From positions 9,574,422 through 9,638,421 of the forward strand of contig NC_031498.1 of the NCBI RefSeq assembly GCF_000237925.1: 64,000 nt of DNA, in the 5' to 3' direction. Every line of letters begins with the position of its first letter. The stretch's first letter is position 1. The notes beneath the pieces were generated by a model. The model ran no database searches. It saw nothing but the letters and a program-made list of their open reading frames with translations, and was not told where the DNA came from. Made by a program: the position numbers and the translations under genes. This DNA is from Schistosoma mansoni (Eukaryota; Platyhelminthes; Trematoda; Strigeidida; Schistosomatidae). Positions 47,985 through 61,300 of the stretch are shown piece by piece.

Positions 47985-48482
47985 CTTCCAAGTGCCCTGG
48001 TACGGCCAAGGGTGGGGGAAAGTTAACTCTCCATCTCGACATGCTCTCACATGGCCACGCGTATACAGTCACTGCTTAGGAAGTCCTACTCACTGCCTTC
48101 TCGCGACGGGGTTGTTTACGAAGTTGAGGGAACGAAAAGCGAGTGTCCGGCGCTTTAACCAGGTTGGTGGAAATGGAGGATCCACCTAGAGGAGATAGAA
48201 AACCTCGATTCCAAACCAATGATGCACATGGGCTCCAGTATCTTGAGGAAACAAATGGCCTATGAACCAACAACCATGAGAGTGCATCTCCTGACGTTGC
48301 TCCACTACCATGTGGATCAGACCTTTAGGTCGAAGAGTCGGGGTGTGGCCTCCTAAGAAAACCACCTGCTTCGGTCTAGGCACCTGGGTAGTATCCCAGT
48401 CCACATACAAATCGAGTGACTTGTGTGGCGCATATATATTTGATACCTCCTTGTACCGATATTCGTGTTCAAATAAATAAAA
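47985..48482 (-). repeat. Family C repeat, copy 3 (near full length)
   Basis: On the minus strand it runs from TTTATTTATTTGAACACG through ATATGCGCCACAC, CCGAAGCAGGTGG, GATCCACATGGTAGTGGAGC, CATTGGTTTGGAATCG and GGTGGATCCTCCATTTCC to CTTTCCCCCACCC near 48010. It matches the full-length copy at 59.86-60.35 kb over its whole extent with moderate divergence. Confidence 0.78.
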
Positions 48483-48489
48483 CTCCGAC

Positions 48490-49160
48490 TTCAATGCAGT
48501 TAATAAGACCACCTTTATCCTTTTCTTCTTTGTCGGGCTCATAAAAGAAATGAGAAATACTTTTAATTCAGTTGGTTATATATCAGTCTCAATGCTTCGG
48601 ATTAGTAAATTCAATGATTGTTATCAAACATGATCATGGTAAACATACTTTGAAATTTCTTAGTGATGTAACAAAAATGTTTCGAATGCTGACCTTAACG
48701 TTAACCTGTCAAAGATGACGATTTTACTGCATGTCGGAACACAAGGTATTTCTCATGCCACATAGTCAGGGTGCAAATAATCAGTCAGAATGTAGCAGAA
48801 TCCCGACGGATGAACAAGTGAAATGTCTTTGAGTCCGTGTTAGGCTTTCATTGCAGAAGCTTTAAGTAGTGCGTTTTCTGTGTGTTGAGAAGTAGTTATG
48901 GTTCGATTTTCTTAGTCTAGATTTCTAGTTTTGAGTACTTATTCTGTTCTTAATCGTTAAGTCCATGTATTCAAGCTTTCAGTCGGAATTATAATGTTCA
49001 ATTTCTGACAGAATTAATTTATTGTATCTATCCTTTAGTGTACATAAGTGTAGTTGAATAAGATGATCAAGTGTTATTAAATTTACAAACGTAATATCTG
49101 ATTACTGAATGAAGCTAAAACATTAGGAACTTGTAAAAAGCTGTACATGACCGGTGTCAA
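48490..49160. other. Intergenic stretch, nothing recognised
   Basis: No family-like frame was recognised in this interval, and no match to the repeat families was noticed. Confidence 0.4.
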
Positions 49161-49164
49161 GCAG

Positions 49165-50215
49165 TTGGTGTAGAAATTATAAGGTCTCAGGATTCAGGAA
49201 CTAGGGTAAGATAGATTGGATGCACTTGCACCATTGCGATAGGTTCCGATCCGTGTCACTCAACATCTCCGACCATTGGTTACGAGGATCGTGCACATCC
49301 CAACCAGGTGGTATTCGTCTAGCTACATGGGTCAGTCCAGCAGTCAATGACTTCATCGACTGTTGCCGTGTCTTAGTTTGACCACTCCTAGCTTTCTTCC
49401 AATGTGCTCCTACACCAGAGGACGTAACCCATCGAGGTAAACGGCGGTTGGGCTTATGTTATGCTCCAATCAACACATATGCCGATTACTCATTACTTCT
49501 TAGATCGATTTGCCTTCCATACGTAGTGCCGTTTGCCCAATCTCATCATTGTTCAATCACTCGATGTTCCCAATATGTTTGAGGAATGCTTAGAATGCGC
49601 GTATGATGGAATACTAGTACTCTACAAATATTCTAAGTTCTGAATGGTCATGTTTCACGCCTATAAGGTGGGGCAGATCGAACTGATACTTAGTAAACTC
49701 GTCCCTTCGTTGGAAGATGGATATTTCCCTCACAAGTGACCCAAGCTGGCAAAGCCCAACAGAGCTTCATGGATTCGTGCTGGGATTCTATCAGACACCA
49801 ACCCACTAGGGCTGTTGAGACTTCCAAGACATGAAGTGATCGACACTTTCAACTGTTTTGCTTTTTATTAGTTCAGACGTTGACACAGGCCAGTCCTGAA
49901 GCAACATTTTACGTTTAGAGGAAGAGAATTACATCCCCGACATTTGAGCGTTGTTGCTCAAGAGGATCGGAATACTGCATTCTGTGAGTGTCTTCACCGA
50001 AACTGACTATGTCATCCAGGCATTCGAAGTCAACAATTGAATCCTCTGGTGGAATATCAATTGCTGAAGAGCCAGACGACGAGGGCGTCATTTCCAAAAC
50101 AATATTTATGACAGGGTTAGGCAAGATTTGAGATGGTGGATAAACCTGACAAACACCACGATTTTGATGATAGTTCACCGTAAACTTGACCGGGAGTGTT
50201 TAGCTAGAGAGCATG
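49165..50215 (-). mobile_element. RTE-like LINE family A, old 3' fragment
   Basis: On the minus strand the RT palm (DSIVDFECLDDIVSFGEDTH near 50040, a decayed LEYADDIVLFGEDADKM) leads into the SLNSPSGLVSDRIPARIHEA segment near 49800. GFASLGHL follows, then decayed C-terminal sequence to 49165. It is more diverged from the other family A copies than they are from each other. Unlike the copies at 4.16 and 25.6 kb it keeps the roughly 12 residues between GLV and the LAFA-type block. Confidence 0.72.
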
Positions 50216-51289
50216 TACTCGGTTGAATTGGATCTTTGGTACGCCTTTTAATGATAGAAGCTGCCACCTCCGTCTAAACCAGAGCCGTAGTTCGTAACTA
50301 AGTTCATATATAAACTACGAATTTTAAGATCAAATGCAGCCTTACAATAAGCCATTGGATATGGATTTCTGAAACACAATCAACAAAATTAGTGAAGTCC
50401 TTCAATATCTAGCATCTTACCACAGTTTTAAAGCGGTCAAATTATTTTTCACTTGATAGCCTACTTAAGAAAATAAGTACGTATAAATCCAAAGCTATTC
50501 AAATATGTCAGAGCTTCAATAGCGATGGGCTAATGATTAAAATAGAAATGAAAAGTTGATAAGAAACTTGGTTCAAAAGCGAATAAAGTTGAATAGTTAG
50601 CACATTTGTAGCCCTTAGTTGACTGCAGTTCAGTTTGATTCCGTGTACCATACTTTGAAAAACAACATTGTACAACCTTGATATAAACAGTCAGATGTGA
50701 AATGCACTGAAGGAATATATTTTAAGCATGTATTTGTGAGAAGACGACCATGTAAGAATGAAAATGGCTTAGCCAGATTATTTATTTAGCGGGGCTCAGA
50801 ATATATACGAAAAATATGCAGTAGACAAATTATAGACACACGAACAGACAAAGATGTAAGGAAAACGTATAATTTGTCGTATTCTGACCCTATCGCTAAA
50901 ACATTTCGCAAATTAATTTTTGACTGGGGTGGTTGAAACATGTGTATCTGTTCTTTAATCTGTTCTAAAAGTTGGACTATACAGTCTCAATTTCCTTCTG
51001 CTACTAGTTCTTAGTTTGTTTATTTTTACTTCAATATCATTATTGCTCTATCGTCTCTGTTTTTTGAACGATGGTACACAGCATTGGTGCACTACTGTGG
51101 TACATTTTGGTTTGCCCTGTTTTTGACCTTTGATTCGAGGACGAGCGTTCGTCAGTAGTCTCCAGAGGAACTACGTAATACATTAAACTGACATATCGTT
51201 TGTTTAAAATTTGTTTTACACGAACTTAAATTGATGATTTAAATATTTTGAGGAGGACATATATGATTTTTACTTACTTCAATACTTCC

Positions 51290-51435
51290 GGTGGGGTGGC
51301 TCAGTAATTAAGACATTGGACTTTGAAGCACTTAATATCCGATTCAAACTCCACGTCACCTTCTGTCTAAGCAATCGGATAGTACTACTAGCCCTCACAA
51401 TCATACTATGTATTAAAGCCAAATAAATGAGTCTG
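51290..51435 (+). mobile_element. tRNA-like SINE head relic (uncertain)
   Basis: Box A-like TGGCTCAGTAATTAAGACA and box B-like GATTCAAACTCC are about 40 nt apart, as in a tRNA-derived SINE. No hammerhead module follows. It does not fold into a proper tRNA cloverleaf as far as I can judge. Confidence 0.35.
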
Positions 51436-52008
51436 CACCTGATAAATGAGGTAGTAATAACGATAACTTTCCATGGAGGTTGTGCAACTATTGCATTTAT
51501 TTCTAGTTTCCTCTGAAATAAATTGAAAAGACTTCATTCCGTTGAAAAATAAAATTTATAAAAAAATTGAGCCAAACAAAGGATATTTGTTGAAAGTCAC
51601 TATCAGCGTTGTATCCAGATATTTGTACATATAAAAATGTCATCTGAAAATGATCTAGTATGGGTTAGTTTACTGTCATTAATAATACCACTGTTATTAC
51701 TATTGGTAGTAGGTTTAACTGATACAAGTTTGAAAAGATCAAACAATTGGCTCGCCAAGCCTCATTTGTTCTCAGCATTAAGATATGTATGTGCGCGTAT
51801 GTGGATAAACAGTATATAAAGTAATATAGAAAGCATCTCAGAAAGAGTTTGCAATTATTTCGTTGATTTGATAATAGGCATAATGAATAACAAAAAGGTT
51901 GGTAAGAGAAAACAGACATTGTGAGCAAATATAAAAGTATTCTGAGTTAAATAATAGGATTTACACATTTTATAGCTGTGGTGTATATTATCGAAGCAGC
52001 AGTCGAGG

Positions 52009-52030
52009 ATATATATATATATATATATAT
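52009..52030. repeat. (AT)11 microsatellite
   Basis: Alternating AT tract of 22 bp. Confidence 0.9.
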
Positions 52031-52133
52031 CGTTGTAATTAATAGTAGTTTTCTGAATTACCTAAAAAGGACAGTAGGTTAGTTAGAAAATAGAAAAATC
52101 TATATCTATAATAATCATTGTATGTAGTGTCTG

Positions 52134-52397
52134 CTATTTATGTGAAATAGGAAAGTCAGATGAAGGTGAGTAAGGTGTCCTACGATAGGTTGGTTCTTGT
52201 GTATTAGGCACTGGATGATAATTTGTTCGTCTTGAATTGATTTTTCTATTGTCATGATAGCTTGTTTGAATTGGTGAAACCAACGGTTGTCTTTGCTTTG
52301 GTTCAGTTGAAGTGTACTGACCAAGTCTTTGAGTTGGTTCTGTAGGCGGTACTTTTGTTCGTCTTCGCATGAAACGTTTGCGTTTAAAGAAACCAGC
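52134..52397 (-). CDS. Integrin alpha: last exon, GFFKR and cytoplasmic tail
   Basis: The acceptor TTATTTTAG precedes GCTGGTTTC. The exon encodes AGFFKRKRFMRRRTKVPPTE and continues to a stop, 87 residues in all. It is basic at the start, then rich in Pro, Thr, Gln, Arg and Tyr (TYRRTPYSPSSDFPISHK at the end). Most integrin alpha tails are shorter. Tyrosines in TSYHDN, TNYHPVP and TYRRTPYSP might be signalling sites (inference). Confidence 0.95.
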   Translation of the reverse strand, partial: AGFFKRKRFMRRRTKVPPTEPTQRLGQYTSTEPKQRQPLVSPIQTSYHDNRKINSRRTNYHPVPNTQEPTYRRTPYSPSSDFPISHK

Positions 52398-55300
52398 CTA
52401 AAATAATGTAAGTTAATATTAGGTTCGTCAAATTTAAATTATTTGTATAGTAGGTTTGTAAATAAAAATAAGCTATTTAGTTGTTATGGATAGGTCGAAA
52501 ACTGAAAGTTTATTCGGATGACATCATTGACTGTTTGCTTGATATTTGCAAATGGGATCAGGACCAACTTTGTTTAATGTTTAAGTTCGTATTGTCTGTT
52601 ATTAATGACAATACTTATACTCTTTTATTCTTGTTAGTCATCCCTATTCTTAACAAATGAAGATAGTTTTAATTTGATCAAGGTAGAGTTAATCATTGAA
52701 ATTCACAAGTTTCGTTTGTTTATATTATATTCAGACGTTTTTTGGTGAATGTATGAGATATGAATCTAAATTACTTATTGATTCTTTGTTCGAATACTTT
52801 TATTTAAGGCTTTTTATGTGATTCTCAAGTGGATTTTAGGGGTAGCCTTTCTTTTTGAGACATAGCAATAAACACTTCACTGTTTACAAACATAAACTGA
52901 ACAAGATTTATTCTTTGAAGTGGTTTCCACTATTAAAAAATTCCTCTGACTTTACCTAAGATTTATTGATATAATAGATAGAAATGATTATTGCTTATTA
53001 GCCGCCAGTGTAAGATGATATTTAACTAACAATAAATTTCCCTGAATATTTGAACAAAAATTAAAAATCCTTAATCAAATAATTTAGTCTAAAATTTACT
53101 AATAATTAAGCTGAAATCGAATCAAATCTGCTTTTCGCCAGTTGAATTACATTTACTGTTGGGATAATTGTTGTTGTCGAAATTTATTGTATTTTCTCTT
53201 TTTCAGCTCTAGTCGTTACTATTTCTTATTAAGGGGAAATCAGTTGATCAACCAAAATCATCTATGTATCATATGGTGTAATCAACAAATAATAATTTTT
53301 AAAATTGATACTAGAAAAAAGACTTTCACTGAAACCATGAACCGCTAAGTTAGACCAACAATGAAAATCTGGAAGCACTGGGTTGCCGTTTCGTTCTGGT
53401 AAGGGACTCCCCAACAGTGCACACCCACGATCCAGCATGCGTGACTCGAACCCAGGACTTTCGGTCTTACGTGTGAACTCTTAACTTGTACACCACCGGG
53501 CCAGAATCCAACGGTGTTAGTGTCTAACTTTAATCAATCCAGGGCAGTGTGCAACCATCTTCCATTAGTTTCGGTGGATAACTGCCTCACCTGACACGGT
53601 TTAGCTCCACTGGTGGTTTAACCTTAATTGGTTCATGATTTCAATTGAATGTAACAGTCTTCACAACTTCATAGTGAATATTTTGATCATTTTTTAAATA
53701 TAATGAATATATTGGTAGTCAACTTACTTTGTAAAGTATAATAACTAGGATGGATAAGAGTAATAAACCTCCAAATACAGCTAATCCTATGTATAGCGCC
53801 ATATATTTTGGAGGGATTGGTTTTTGCTCCAAATTATTAAATATATGAACTTCAATCTAGTAGAATTAAGAAGAGACAAAAAATGAGTTGGATAGCAAAA
53901 ACATAAGAGAAGTGGAGTAGTAGTTTTATTAATTTGGTAATTACCCAACTAAATTGTGAATGTATGACAACAAATGAAAATACAACAATGTAAAGGAGGG
54001 ATATTCGAATCAGAGTGGTGGAGAAGGGGGAGGAAGGGTTTTTAAAAAACAAAGGGATTTTTTCATGAAAGTTCATTTCATGCAATAGGATCATTGGAAA
54101 AATGAAGTTTTTTAAAATTCTTGATGATATTAATATGTATGCTTGTGTATATGAAAGGAACATGCGAGTATACACAAATTTTTCACGTTTAGTAAATGAA
54201 GATTATTTCTGATAATGCATAATATCAAGACTTTTACTTTAATGTAAGAATATGTTTCACAGTTGCAATGATTTTGTATGTTTAATCTTAATAAGTTTTC
54301 CTACCGAATTCCAGTAAAAGCGAATTTAACAAATGTGAAATTATAAGCAGATATGGATGCTGGCTAGCAGTGGAATCCAAGATGCATTCAGGCAAATCCA
54401 GCCTAAGAGTCCCAAATAGGACGAAACGCGCGTCCTGGATTCCACTGCTAGCTACCATCCACCTTTGTTTATAATGCTTGTGATCTAAAACAATATTTAG
54501 ACAATCCGTACTGGATGCACATATGCCGATAACAGACTGATCAATTGCAATCGTAAACATCAATGGGAATATTCAAACAACTAATATAAAAATGAATCAA
54601 GGGAGAAATTGTTTTGATGAGGATAGATTAAAATTAGTCGTAGGATTTTAAAATCTATATCTAATTCATATTATGATTAACTTTTAAATCAAAAATGGTT
54701 ATTAAAATAATTAACTCAGCTGTCTACAATTCTGGATAGACAGGTCGTGGTTAACTGAGAGGGTAATGACTGTTGTTGACGAGTTTCATCAAAGACATGG
54801 TCATCTTTTAAGAGTTCATTCAGGCTGATAGCAATAATCATTGTCGTACAAGATTTATAGTGAAAATCTGTAACTATTACATGTTGTTGACAATGATGTA
54901 TTTTGTACAATTTATCTGAGTAAATCTTAGTAACAAAAATACCAGTAAAAGTGGACGAATAACAATATGCAAGTTGTGTTTCATATGTACTGAATTTTAA
55001 CACACGAAAATGTCTATATGCAGAAAAATGTAGCAAACAAAATGTTAGACAAATACATTCATTCATTACATTCTTTAGAAAGTAAATTAATCAACACTAA
55101 AATCTTTAATCAGGATTTTCAATAGCCTAAATAAGTTGAATACGAGTGAAGATGCTTTTATTTTATGGTATCAGTGTTCAAATACAGTAATACTTTAATC
55201 TGAAATTTTATATCATCAGTGAAATTAATGATGGTATGATTATGGTATGGTTACTTCAAGTTAATTGTAAAGTTTATCTCAATTTTTAGGTAGATTTCAC

Positions 55301-58300
55301 CACATCTATCGACCTCAATCTGGTGAGTGAACTATTATTGAAAACCATACAAGATATAACAACTGTCTTGTACTAGCTTGTGACTCTTCAACAGTGCACA
55401 CCTATGATCGCATTAGAGATCAAACTTGGTACCTACTGTGTTACATTTTGATTATTGAGTCAGCTTCTGATGGTCTAAATTCCCAATTTCTGTTGATTGT
55501 TGGGTGTCATCAGTGGTACTTTTCCCATTCTTGATATAAGCAAAAGACTAGAAAATCAATTATTCTAACTTTAATTTCCTGAGCTTATTAATTATATAAT
55601 GGATGGCATTTCTAGAATCTCGGTAATATTCATAGTTGTTGAAAAATGTATCATCACATCGATACATACTTTTGTGAATAAGTCCCGAATTTTTAACTTA
55701 CGTTCATGATCTGTAGAAACAATGGATTTGTAAGTAAGGATGAATAACCCTGTTGCTACCAAAAGTTGGTAGAGTTATATTTATGGATTAACTGAAGTTG
55801 AAGAGTATTTAAACCCCGAATACTAAACAAAAACAATCAGTTTGCAGCTAAACTTGGAAATCATGAATTTGATCAAACTAAAATTTCACGATGTACATTT
55901 TTAAAGTCATGGAAGTAAACGGATCGGATATTCATTGTCTACATAATTAAAAATAAGACATACTAACATCTACCTATATCATTAACTAATACTGACCATT
56001 TCATAACTTATAATACCGGATATACAACTTGTCAGTTTGTAGTAACTAAATTGTTTAAAGCACTAAAATATATGGTTAAATATTAAGTATATTTACAATC
56101 AAATTGATTATCGGTGAATAAATCAAAATATTCATGACATGCAGGTATACGGCAATGATGATATGAAACATGGATAAATGTAAATAAACAGTCAATAAAC
56201 AACAGATATAGATAAATCCGTATATTCATTTTTAGATATATACATTATAATTTTATAGACAAATCATATTCAAACATATGGTAAGCGATATTATTCAATT
56301 TAAAAAGGATAAGAATATTCATATCAATTAGGGAAATGACAAAATCAGTACAATTTTTCATTTTGTTTCAACAAACAAAAAGATAGAAATAGAAATTGAG
56401 AAGAATATTATTATTACTATGATTGTACAAATTTCTAGGACATAGAAATATAATCCGTAAATTTAATAATGAATTTTCTATTATTATTATTATCATTCAA
56501 TATTTGGTCGCAATTAATCTAATCTACGAAAAATAGTCTATAAAAAAGATTCAGTGTTTGATATTAACCATTAAATATGAACTATTTGTTATGTTAGTGG
56601 ATTACTGGAGATTTGTACATGAGTATCAGTTTATCTTCAGTGGGATATTCAAGTGAATAAGATGGTGGTTGGAGGTGGTCAACAGGAAACCCTGGGCCCG
56701 GGTTTCGTGCTACTTGGCACTCGTTAGCAAGGTGTACCTGTAGTCTTGAGGGAACTGGTGCTCCCTGACAGATTCGACCCGGTGTCACTCAGCTTCACAG
56801 TCAGAGACGTTACCACTGAGCTATTCAGGCCGCGACCGACCTCCTGTAGGACTGAGATGTAATCACAATTAATTGATCACTGGATGGTGATCAATATCAT
56901 GCGTGTCAAGTCCTTCATAGTGCTGATAGAATGCTATCGAATCCGTCAGGGAGTACCAGTTCCCTCAAGATTACAGGTACACCTTGCTGACGAGTGCCAA
57001 GTNNNNNNNNNNNNNNNNNNNNNNNNNNNNNNNNNNNNNNNNNNNNNNNNNNNNNNNNNNNNNNNNNNNNNNNNNNNNNNNNNNNNNNNNNNNNNNNNNN
57101 NNNNNNNNNNNNNNNNNNNNNNNNNNNNNNNNNNNNNNNNNNNNNNNNNNNNNNNNNNNNNNNNNNNNNNNNNNNNNNNNNNNNNNNNNNNNNNNNNNNN
57201 NNCTCAATTTTATTTTGACAGACATTCCACTTCTGATCGATGTTACATACTACTTATTTCTGTTAACGTAAGTAGCATACACCACAATATTTCATTTTTT
57301 ATCTAGTCATGATTTAAATATATAATTCAGTTATAATTAGTTTAAGGATTTTAAAAATTGTTCTCTATTTAGGACAAAATTCATCATAATTATTAGTAAA
57401 TTACTTAAAGCTATAATTATGTATAATTTATTCAAAGTTAAAAGCAAGTGGAAACATGGATAAAATCTGTGTGATTTATCGTGTATTTCCATTGACTTAC
57501 TGTGTCTTGCGCATAATCCGAACCGCCAAGATCTATGCCATATTTAACATCAGCTTTCCATGTTGCAGTCAGATGTAGTTTAGTTAAAAATACTTTTAAA
57601 AAGTCCTAACAAAAAGTAAATAAACAAATAAAGGACAAATTAAGAAAGAAGGTGGATATTATTTGAAATTATTAGTATAAGAGATTTGTAAAGATAGTTC
57701 CATCTTGTGGTTTATATTACCGACTATATTTTATTTAAGTAACTATCGAAAACCAGATTGCATTAGGCCATTGGCTTATTCTCTAGTTAGGTCATGGATG
57801 GTCGCCGTTGAGGAGTCTCATGATAATATCATGAAACAACTATTTAGTACTTTTTCACTTTTGACTGGTTGCTTAATTAAAGTTAGTTGGTAGTATGAAT
57901 TATTTAGAGTTATCAGTATAGGGAGCTCATAGGGATGGTTGAATTTTGTAGTTAATTTAACGGACTGACTTTAGATAGCCATAAAAAACCGAGCACAGCT
58001 GTACAACTGTTTCGTTCCAACATGTTGCTTTTCAGCAATGTGCATCCAAGGCACAACTGGGGATCACTTCCTGAGTCTTTAGGTTTCACAGCCAGAACTT
58101 AAATTTTGGATGAGTGCGTCGGAAATTCATGTTTTATATATCTAACTTCAGTCAATTCATTATAATGTGAAATCAATTTTACTTATGAACGAATTATTTT
58201 AGTTTACTTATTGCTACATGATTTATACTTATTTATTTACTACTAGGCACAAAAATGTATACTCTGCAGGTTTCATTCTTATCTGTTACCCTTATTTTCT

Positions 58301-61300
58301 TGATTATTGTTGAATATCCAAATTATTTTTTATAAATATCTAGTTCAAAGCGGTTGTTCAGTACTCTTAGGTTTCAGTTGGCTGTTTGGTTAAGGCCAAC
58401 CTACGACGTAAAATGTTTCAAAGTTAGTTTGATCTTGCTTTCTTTGATACTAGTTGGATGTTGGCGGTACAGAAACTTGGTCAAAGCGTGTTTTAGAAAA
58501 GATCACGCTAGAGTGAGCTGAACGGTTCATTTTGAACTAGTAAGCGCTAGTGGATGAACCGAAAAAACTCTAGAATATTCTTGTGTGGCGTTTATCTATA
58601 CATTGACATTTTCTTACGATATTAATCTAGCTGAACCTGCTGTTTCACTTTCGTAGGAGAGTCCAAAAATGTTGATCGTCGAAGGCTCTAGAATCCCGAA
58701 AACTCCAGGAAATGTTTTGTCTGATCAGCGACGAATAGAAGAGTCTACAAAATATCCAGAAATTGAGGGATTACGTATCACATTTTTGATTGGATAAATA
58801 CCCATATCGTCCCTATATTTCTTATGATCCCAAGAAGCCTTAGAAGACCAAGGTCACACAGAGCTCCATAAATACGCTCGATTTTCTGTACAAAACTAAC
58901 CTTGGGATAAGGCTTTTACTCACATTTCGTACTTTTTCTCTATTGTTCAGAGTTGAATTGTAGAGGTAGTTTTAGGCTATCAGGAAACGTCTAGGAAGCC
59001 AGGATTAAGCATTCGAGCATCAGACTTATCGGATTTGAAATATATTTACGTTATGTTCAAGTTGCGTTTTGATTTGATCAGTCGAGTGAAGTAAGGTGTC
59101 CGACAATACTATACCGAAGAAGAAGAGTTAACACTAGAGCATCATTGAGAACCTGAGAGTACTGATCAAGTCCTGTGTCCCAGATATCTACGAAGATGAT
59201 TTATATTTAAACATCCACGCACAAAATCGAAAAAGGGTGTCGTGTGTAAAAAAAAAGCCCAGAGCGTAAATCTTCATGTACAATAATATTCGAACAAAAA
59301 GTATTTCTTAACATACTGACTTAGTTAGGAAACTTATCTGTTGGTTAACAGGATTATAATTTCACTTGAAACGCTGTATGGTTTGATTGTTCTGGTGGGT
59401 GTTGTTGTTAGTTTATCTATGTTATTATTGTTTAGAACATTTTATTATAAAAAGAGTGGAAAAGAAGTCTTGGTTGTTACAATTAAAACAAGTGACTCCC
59501 TAATTATTTATTCTGTAATGCATCCGAGTCACTTATAGGGCCTTACAATGACTCCAAATTTACGGTTGTATTCTTTAAAACTTAGAATGTTACAGAGAGA
59601 TTTTATTATTAAGAAACTAGTTTATCACGAGCTAAATAGTAAGAAAAAATCAAACTGTGTCCAACATTTCTTATTAGTTAAGTGATTCTACCACCCAAGT
59701 TGTTGCAGAATTTGGGTGGTTGATGCCTCATCAATACCCATTTTCAAGATGATAACAGTAAGAAAATAACAAAATTTCAGAAACGACAAGGGGATAATAA
59801 ATTTATAAGTTTTTACTAGAAAAATTAAAGTGGTAAACATAAAAAAGAAGTAAATTTATTCAAACATATGAACATTGGTACAAGGAGGCACAAAATATAT
59901 ATGCGCCACACAAGTCATTCAGTTTGTGTGTGGGCTGAAATACTGCCCAGGTGCCCAAACCGAAGCAGGTGGCTTTCTTAGGGGCCACACACCGAGCCTT
60001 TGACCCAGAGGTCCAATCCACAAGGCAGTTTATCCAGTTGAGACTGAGATGCAGTCTCATAGTAGCCGCTGACCAACATTGGGTTTATACTACATTTGTT
60101 CCTTCAGGATACTGGGACTCATGTGCACCATTGATTTAGAATCTCGGTCTTCCAACTCCCCTAGTAGGATCGTCCATGTCCACGAACCTGGTAAAGGCAT
60201 CGGACATCCGTTTTTCCTCCTCTCAATTTCGTAAAAAACACCCCTGCTGTGAGAACTTCCTTAGTAGTAACTGTGTATGCATGGCCTTAGGAGAGCATTT
60301 CGAGAGGGAGAGCGAACTTTCCCCACCCTCAGCTATACTAGGGCACTTAAAATAAAATTGACAAGATTACTTTTATGTGCAGTTAGCTCCCTTGGCGAAC
60401 AAATACCAAGTTAGGTTAAGGACTATGCTATTCCCCAAAAAGCATTCCGTTAATATAAAAAATGGTAGGATTCATGATACTTTCATAAAACTGCAGGTCT
60501 ATAGCCCTTGTCAAGCAGTTCTCAGTTACTGTCATCAAGAGGTGAGAGTTTCCGAGTACGTTTCGCTGGAGGACGATGTAATTTTTTATGGATTTTGATA
60601 TCAGAATTCATAAATCGGTAGTTTTATTAATTCCTATTAGAATAAATCATTAGAAATCATATGTAGTAAACGGTAAAGTTTGTTGGGTAGGCCGATTTTA
60701 TCTACAGAAAGGGATAATTAATCAAAGCCTATAAACATAAGTGGCTACTTAGCAGAGATGGATAGTGGCTAGCGGTGGAATCCAGGACGCGCGTTTCGTC
60801 CTATTTGGGACTCGTCGGCTGGATGTACCTGCATCTCAGAGTTGATGTTCACTCTGGGACTCGAACCCAGTACCCTCGCTTCAAACGCCATCGCGTTATC
60901 CACTCGGCCACTGAGTCCTGATAGCCACTTGCTTGTGCGATGGGGTGAAGTTTAAATTCACTTCGTATTACTTGTTTGGATCTTCCCATCGATTTTGTTA
61001 GGACTGCATCTGGTCAGTCTCTATTTGGCATATGTGCATACTGTGCGTATTGCCTCGATATACCTTAATTCACAAGCATCGGTTAGCAGAGATGGATAGT
61101 GGCTAGCAGTGGAATCCAGGACGCGCGTTTCGTCCTATTTGGCACTCATCAGTTGGATGTACCTGCATACCAATTCTTATTCAAACTTCAGTCTATAAAA
61201 ATATCCTCTACAGTGCAAGTCTTCTTCTATTTTACACGATTAACAGGCTGATTTTTAAGCATCCTATACGCCGCGTACAATTGCTACATCTGCAGCCTAC

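Larger units (their letters stand above)
50216..52130. other. 3' flank of the integrin gene
   Basis: No gene recognised. A tRNA-like segment with GGTGGCTCAGTAATTAAG and GATTCAAACTCC near 51295-51350 looks like a SINE head relic. An alternating AT tract lies at 52009-52030. Confidence 0.4.
60752..61170 (-). mobile_element. Smα repeats, tandem pair (left arm of inverted array)
   Basis: One whole Smα unit (60752-61085) and the ribozyme end of a second (61086-61170) lie in tandem on the minus strand. The repeated landmark GCAGAGATGGATAGTGG recurs after 334 nt, the known monomer size of about 330 bp. The tRNA-like head is near 60925-60855 (CTCAGTGGCCGAGTGGATAA; TGGGTTCGAGTCCC). The mirror copy on the plus strand lies beyond gap 3. 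Confidence 0.92.

Noticed and set aside
51290-51435. A functional tRNA gene at 51.3 kb
   Set aside because: Box-like motifs only. The arms do not pair convincingly, so a SINE-head relic is more likely.
53852-54175. 107-codon minus-strand frame rich in Phe/Leu/Ile
   Set aside because: It is intronic sequence directly upstream of the integrin transmembrane exon. The frame is AT-driven and crosses the splice acceptor.
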